In this document: in pieces, positions 58,322 through 64,000 of the stretch | Position numbering within the stretch: the stretch's first letter is position 1 | How the letters are laid out: the number at the start of each line of letters is the position of its first letter | Source of the DNA: Ananas comosus | Taxonomy: Eukaryota; Streptophyta; Magnoliopsida; Poales; Bromeliaceae | DNA: 64,000 bases | Assembly: GCF_001540865.1 (NCBI RefSeq) | Contig: NC_033642.1 | Location: 3,686,767-3,750,766, forward strand | Direction of reading: 5' to 3' | Made by a program: the position numbers and the translations under genes | Notes under the pieces: model-generated | Seen by the model: the letters and a program-made list of their open reading frames with translations, nothing else | Database searches by the model: none | What the model was told of the DNA's origin: nothing

Positions 58322-61300
58322 ATGTATCGTCACCGAGGTCGACCGTCGTTACGGGAGCATGCCCAGTTGTCGCAAGATCGTGCGGGACCTTCCGAGATGC
58401 CTGAGCATGTGGAGCCGAGTGCCCAGCGTGAGCAGAGTGTTCGACCGGAGACGAGTACATCCCCGGACTTGAGTGCACAGTTAGCCGCCCTGACAGAGGT
58501 GACGAGGCGGCAGGGGAAGTTGTTGGAGAGGATGTGCGAGAGGCTAGCTTTGCCCCAGAGTTCAGCACCGAGGGCACCAGAGTCGTCTATTCCACCTCCG
58601 ACTAGCCCAGTGACAGCATGAGCTGCAGCAGTCCCTACGCTAGCAGCAGTTCCATTAGTGCTAGTTGCGCCTGCTAGGGGGTCAGTACAGTTGACAGAGG
58701 CCGAGCAGGAGCGGTGGACGGAGAGGTTGGCTCGTTTCTGCCGTTTGATCCACCGATTTTCGATGGTAGTTGCACTGAGGCCTGGATTATTGAGGGATGG
58801 GTCGGTGCGATGGAGAAGTTATTTGAGGATCTGTTCATTCCTGAGAGGGAGCAGGTGTCTTTGAGAGTCCATTGCTTGGCAGGTGATGCCCACGCCTGGT
58901 GGAGGAGAGTGAGGAGAGAGCAGGGACTGGTAGCGTTGCAGTTGAGATGGGATGGGTTCTGTGGAATGCTGTTTGGGATATTCTTTCCCAACAGTGTGAA
59001 ACAGAAGCTCGAGGAAAATTTGAAGAAGATTCAGCAGGGGCATCGTCGAGTGCAGGAGTACATTCGGGAATTTACTCGACTCCTGAACTGTGTGCCATTT
59101 GTGGCCAGGGACGAGGCACACAGGGTCTATCTGTTTGAGCAGGAGCTGAGACCCAACATTTTCAGGTTGGCGCGGACACAGAGGTCGAGGACTCTGGATG
59201 CGTCCATAGAGCAGGCCTTGTGGGTGCAGAGAGGTGAGGTGTTACTGCAGGAGAGGACTCAGACCGTGGGGCAGATCAGGATAGGAAGCGCCCAGCTCCA
59301 GATGATGGTGGACAGTCGAGCAGCCGGCGTCCGCCGAGACCTCCACGATCGCGTTCTCAGAGTCGTGGGTTCTCGGGGTGTCAGCGTTCTGGGAGACCTC
59401 GGCAGCAGAGGCAGTCACCGGGGTTACCACCGTGCGTGATATGTGGGGGACCACACTGGGCCCGGTAGTGCAAGCAGCGTGATGGTCGGTGTTTTGGATG
59501 TAGACAGTTAGGGCACATGAGGGCAGCTTGTCCTCGAGCAGCGTCTCCAGCACCATCATCAGCTTCAGCACCACCAGCACCGCAGCAGTCTTATGGAGCA
59601 GCACCGAGCTACCGCCAAGAGGACAGATCGTCTGTGCCGCGGTCGAGTGAGCGGCGACAGCAGGCTCCGAGTGGTAGGGTTTATGCAGCCCAGGTAGAGG
59701 ACTCTACAGCGGCCGACCGAGTGGTGGCAGGTATCACTTTGATTTCTGGCATTAGAGTTCGTACTCTCTTTGATACCGGTGCATCTCATTCGTTTATTAA
59801 CCGAGCATTTGCATTATTGCATAGTCTAGAGTTAGGAGCCTTGTCTCAGACACGAGAGGTGCAGATCTCAGACCATATTTTACAGGTTGCGGAGTGTTGT
59901 TGGTCATGTCCGGTGTAGGTAGACTCGTGGATCATGCCCGCAGACCTGTTGGTGTTAGGGCAGCTGCAGGACTTCGACGTCGTACTCGGTATGGATTGGC
60001 TGGCGCGGTACTATACTACTATCGATTGTGGAGCGAGGACAGTGACGTTCTGCGAGCCAGGCCAGGAGGAGTTTACTTTTAGAGGCTGCAGGAGTACGCT
60101 GTTTATCACTTGGATATCTTCGGCGAGGGCTCGACAGCTGATGAGTAGAGGATGTGTTGCCTTTCTGGCGACTGTTGTTGAGATACCTACGGCGGCGCCG
60201 GGACTCGAGGATATCCCAGTAGTCCGCAAGTTTCCGGATGTATTTCCCCCTGAGTTGACGTCGTTGCCGCCGGAGAGGGAGATTAAGTTTGTGATTGATG
60301 TAGTTCCTGGAACTGCACCAATCTCGAGGGTACTTTATCGGATGGCGCCGGCAGAGCTGAGGGAGCTAAAAGCGCAGCTGCAGGATTTGATGGATAGAGG
60401 GTTTGTGAGATCGAGTGTTTCGCCTTGGGGAGTGCCAGTGTTGTTTGTTAAGAAGAAGAATGGTTCACTTAGGCTGTGTGTGGATTACCGGGAGCTGAAT
60501 AAAGTGACCATCAAGAATAAGTATCCTCTACCGCGTATTGATGATTTGTTTGATCAGCTGCAGGGATCTTATGTCTTCTCGAAGATTGATCTCCAGTCAG
60601 GTTGCTACCAGCTGAGGGTGAGGGCCGAGGATGTTCCCAAGACGGTTTTTCGGACTCGGTACGGGTATTATGAGTTCACGGTGATGCCTTTTGAATTGAC
60701 GAATGCCCCTGCCGCATTCATAGATTTGATGAACAGAGTGTTCAAGCCGTTCTTGGATAGATTTGTGGTAGTCTTCATCGACGATATCCTGATTTACTCC
60801 CGGAGTGATGCTGAGCATAAGGAGCACTTGAGGATTGTGCTACAGCTTCTACGAGAGAAGAAGCTATATGCCAAGTTAAAGAAGTGCGAGTTCTGGCTAC
60901 GAGAGGTTGCTTTCTTGGGCCACGTGATTTCAGCTGAGGGAGTAGCTGTTGACCCGAAGAAGATTGATGTGATTCGGGGTTAGCCTAGACCGACGACAGT
61001 GATTGAGGTGAGGAGTTTCCTTGGGCTAGCAGGATATTACCGTCGGTTTGTGAAAAGCTTTGCGAAGCTTTCCACACCCCTCACTCGTTTGACGCGAAAG
61101 GGGATTAGATTCATCTGGAGTGAAGATTGTCAGAGGAGCTTTGATGAGTTGAGACTGAGGTTGACGTCAGCTCCTATCCTTGCCCTTCCTGTGATGGGGG
61201 AAGGATTCGTGATCTATAGTGATGCATCGCATAGTGGACTGGGATGTGTGTTGATGCAGCATGGTAGGGTAATTGCTTATGCTTCACGGCAGTTAAAGAA

Positions 61301-63028
61301 TTATGAGAAGAATTACCCTATGCATGACTTGGAGCTTGCCGCGGTAGTTTTTGCTTTGAAGCTGTGGCGACATTACTTGTATGGCGAGCACTGCGAGATT
61401 TTCACCGATCATAAAAGTCTCAAGTATCTGTTCACTCAAAGGGAATTGAATCTGAGACAGCACCGATGGTTAGAGTTACTGAAGGACTATGACATTAGTA
61501 TTCAGTATCATCCCGGTAGGGCGAACGTAGTGGCAGATACGTTGAGCAAGAAGTCAGTGCAGAGGCTGAGTTTGATGATCACTGAGCAGAGGCCATTACT
61601 CGAGGAGTTCTAGCGGCTGAGGCTTGAGGTAGTGTCCCCTGGATCTACTGCGAGACTGATGTCTTTGGTTTTGCAGCCCATTCTGTTGGATAGGATCCGG
61701 GAGAAACAGAGTGGAGATCCGTACCTGTTGAGGATTCGAGAGCAGTTAGACAGGGGGCAGGCTGGGGGTTTTGCTGTGGACAGTTCGGGAGTACTACGGT
61801 ACAGGGACCGGCTGTGTGTGCCTATGGATTCAGAGATCCGAGAGGCTATTTTGAGAGAGGCTCATTATTCACCTTATACGATTCACCTTGGAGGAACCAA
61901 GATGTATAAGGACTTGAAGGCACAGTTTTGGTAGAATGGGATGAAGAGGGACATTGGCAGATTTGTAGCTCAGTGTCTGACTTGTCAATAGGTAAAGGCC
62001 GAGCATCAGGTACCTGCTGGCAAGCTTCAGAGTCTGTCAGTGCCCGAGTGGAAATGGGAACAGATCACGATGGATTTCGTTGTGGGGTTGCCTAGAGCAC
62101 AGGGTGGCTTCGATGCGATTTGGATGATAGTGGACAGACTGACTAAGTCTGCTCACTTCCTACCAGTTCAGACCACTTGGTCCAGAGAGAGACTCGCGCA
62201 GCTTTACTTGGATGAGATCGTCAGGCTACATGGTGTGCCAATATCGATCGTATCAGACCGAGATCCGAGGTTTGTATCGCATTTCTGCAGGAGTTTACAG
62301 ACAGCTTTGGGGACTCAGTTACATTTCAGCACAGCATTTCACCCACAGACGGATGGTCAGTCGGAGCGGACCATTCAGACTCTAGAGGACATGCTGAGAG
62401 CGTGTGTCCTGGACTTCAGAGGAGGGTGGTATCGACACTTGAGACTGGCAGAGTTTGCGTATAACAACAGCTATCAAACGAGTATTCAGATGGCTCCGTT
62501 TGAGGCATTGTATGGACGCAGGTGTCGATCCCTATTGTTTTGAAGTGATGTGGGTGAGAGGAAGACACTTGGCCTGAGATTTTGCTAGAGGCTGAGGAAA
62601 GGGTGAGAGTTGTTCGACGACACCTTTTGACAGCCCAGAGCCGCCAGAGAAGCTACGTCGATACCAGGAGACGGGACTTGGAGTTCCAGGTTGGAGATCA
62701 TGTATTTCTTAAAGTCTCGCCGTCCAGAGGGATTCGTCGATTTGGAGTGCGTGGAAAGCTCAGTCCACGTTTCGTTGGCCCTTTTGAGGTATTGGAGCGA
62801 GTTGGACCAGTTGCTTACCGGATTGCTCTACCACCCCGACTTGCTGGTATTCATGATGTGTTCCACGTCTCGGCGCTGAGGAGATATGTTTTCGATCCTT
62901 CTCACGTGATTGACTTCACTCCACTAGAGATTGGCAAGGATCTGAGATACGAGGAGCGACCGGTGCGGATTCTTGCTCATGAGACGAAAGAATTGCGCAA
63001 CCGGGTCATCCCGTATATAAAAGTGTAG
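58322..63028 (+). pseudogene. Family-B element 2 gag-pol
   Basis: Best preserved coding region. ATG at 58322 (MYRHRGRPSL). The Gag capsid-like domain is at 58760-59260 (YIREFTRLLNCVPFVARDEA). Two CCHC knuckles ([16 protein letters not shown] and CFGCRQLGHMRAAC) lie at about 59433-59522. Protease: [10 protein letters not shown] (59768-59797). [15 protein letters not shown] (60525-60563) and FIDDILIYS (60776-60802). RNase [11 protein letters not shown] (61214-61243) and [11 protein letters not shown] (61401-61433). Integrase: the zinc region ends CLTCQ-stop-VKAEH (about 61976), then a core with DFVVGLPRA and [14 protein letters not shown], and a C-terminus [16 protein letters not shown]. Breaks: frameshifts near 58740, 59270 and 62545; TAG at 59916, 60981, 61611, 61932 and 61991. 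The frame stops after YIKV at 63028, where a chromodomain would be expected. Not functional without help from another copy. Confidence 0.95.
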
Positions 63029-63064
63029 TGGTATGTCTAAGTTTCGAGGACGAAACTTTTTATA

Positions 63065-63075
63065 GTGGGGGAGGA
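63065..63075 (+). promoter_or_regulatory. Polypurine tract
   Basis: GTGGGGGAGGA directly before the LTR start TGTGAGATCCC. Confidence 0.9.
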
Positions 63076-64000
63076 TGTGAGATCCCTGGTGTTCAGCAGT
63101 TAAGGCTTGTCGACAGCTCTGGAGAGTGTCGGGGCATGTGAGATACTGAACCTTAGCAAATTAGCAAGGTTACAGTATAAGTTATGCTTGATTGAGCTCG
63201 AGACATTTTGCGCAAAATAGACGCAAAAAATAGACTTTGAAACTCAAGTTTCAAAGTAGAGGACTAAAGTTGAATATCGTAGTAGGTGAGGGGCTTTTGG
63301 ATAATTGTCGCCTTTCAACCTTATCCCACAGCTTTAATTAGGATAAGGTGGCAGGTGCTACTAATTAAGGTTGCTATTCTCTCTCTCTCTCTTTATGTTA
63401 GCTCGTGGGCACGGTGGAGAGCTCGAGCTCGGGAGGTTTTCGTCGTCGACGTCGCGCCGCGGTGCCGTTCGAGCGTGCGTTTGTCGTCGTAGCGTTGTGA
63501 GGAGGCCGGGCGAAGGTGTGATTTCGCCGTTCTCGACGTCGCGCCGGGTTGGATTTAGCTAGCGAGGTGGGTTTATCATCGGAATCCTATTTCTATAGTA
63601 TTATTGGTCGACATGTATCGTTAATATTACAAGTTGTTATTGTTTAGCTCAAATTCAGGAGTAGGTATGTTTTAGACATATTAACTGAATTGGGAGCATG
63701 TTATTAGCTGTTATTAATCATACATGTTGGACTTGGATAAAACATAGGAGAAAACCAGTGTTCGGAATCTGTCATATGTTAACCTACCTGATTTAGCCTT
63801 AGGGGTCGTTGTACTTTTATACAGTTGCAATGTTCTCGTAGTAAGTACCCCAGGTAGTCTAATTTACTGTTACACTCGTGCTGGGATGCCGAATCTATTT
63901 TTACAGTAGTGTTTAGACTGTTCCGGACTAGTGGGTGCCGTCGCGGTTGACGGTAGACCCGGATTTCGGCATTTTGAGATCCGATTGTGCCGATGGCACG
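63076..64000 (+). mobile_element. 3' LTR of family-B element 2 (runs off window)
   Basis: Starts TGTGAGATCCCTGG. Bases from 63631 match 56830 onward. It has a CT-microsatellite (63378-63393) and a GC-rich stretch (63400-63560). The end lies beyond the window. Confidence 0.92.

Larger units (their letters stand above)
58024..63075 (+). mobile_element. Family-B element 2 internal region
   Basis: Runs from primer site to polypurine tract, between the LTRs at 56830-58023 and 63076-64000+. The order is complete: leader, gag, protease, RT, RNase H, integrase. Confidence 0.92.

Overview
The window looks like a gene-free stretch of plant nuclear heterochromatin. I found no host gene, tRNA or rRNA. 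Almost everything is transposable-element sequence: Ty3/gypsy chromovirus-type LTR retrotransposons (Tekay/Del-like, with LTRs of about 1.3-3.6 kb), pieces of CACTA transposons, palindromic MITEs and one Helitron-like end. A monocot such as pineapple is only a guess; the sequence alone does not prove the species.

Layout. 1-5081: broken family-A retrotransposon coding and LTR pieces (minus). 5082-7749: family-A LTR (minus) sitting inside a family-B LTR (7750-9539, minus). 9540-11843: the most unusual stretch. It is family-B pol, chromodomain, polypurine tract and LTR sequence written backwards: letter order reversed without complementing. 11845-12303: isolated family-C LTR patch between two single Ns. 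12305-13446: family-B RNase H/integrase piece (minus), then a 100-N gap. 13547-14978: three palindromic MITEs, each preceded by a (TA)n(GA)n run. 14980-16387: CACTA fragment. 16388-16888: start of a family-A LTR. 16890-17189: MITE fragment. 17190-28696: a family-A retrotransposon (minus) split by a solo LTR (23129-26170) with a perfect 5-bp target duplication. 28698-30641: family-C LTR (plus). 30642-34222: solo family-D LTR with target duplication GTTTA, abutting the terminus of a CACTA element whose degraded TNP2 transposase reads leftward (34228-39875). 39876-41523: family-C LTR, then a 25-N gap. 41549-43099: family-D LTR. 43101-49220: a second copy of the A-in-B LTR nest, holding another solo LTR (44976-47736) with target duplication ATTTA. 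About 49200-49639: Helitron-like 3' end. 50122-64000: two plus-strand family-B elements in tandem around a shared, truncated LTR.

The elements encoded the usual Ty3/gypsy set (Gag with CCHC knuckles, aspartic protease, reverse transcriptase, RNase H, integrase, chromodomain in some copies), primed from initiator-tRNA-Met-type sites. All copies are broken by stops, mostly TAG, and by frameshifts. Nesting gives relative ages: the A element at 17-28 kb is oldest, then the C LTR, the CACTA element and the D LTR.

Several features are probably assembly effects and should be cleared before any biological reading: the string-reversed block, single-N joins, an isolated patch identical to another locus, stretches dense in small indels, and a 1.45-kb near-identical block with sharp edges inside otherwise diverged sequence.
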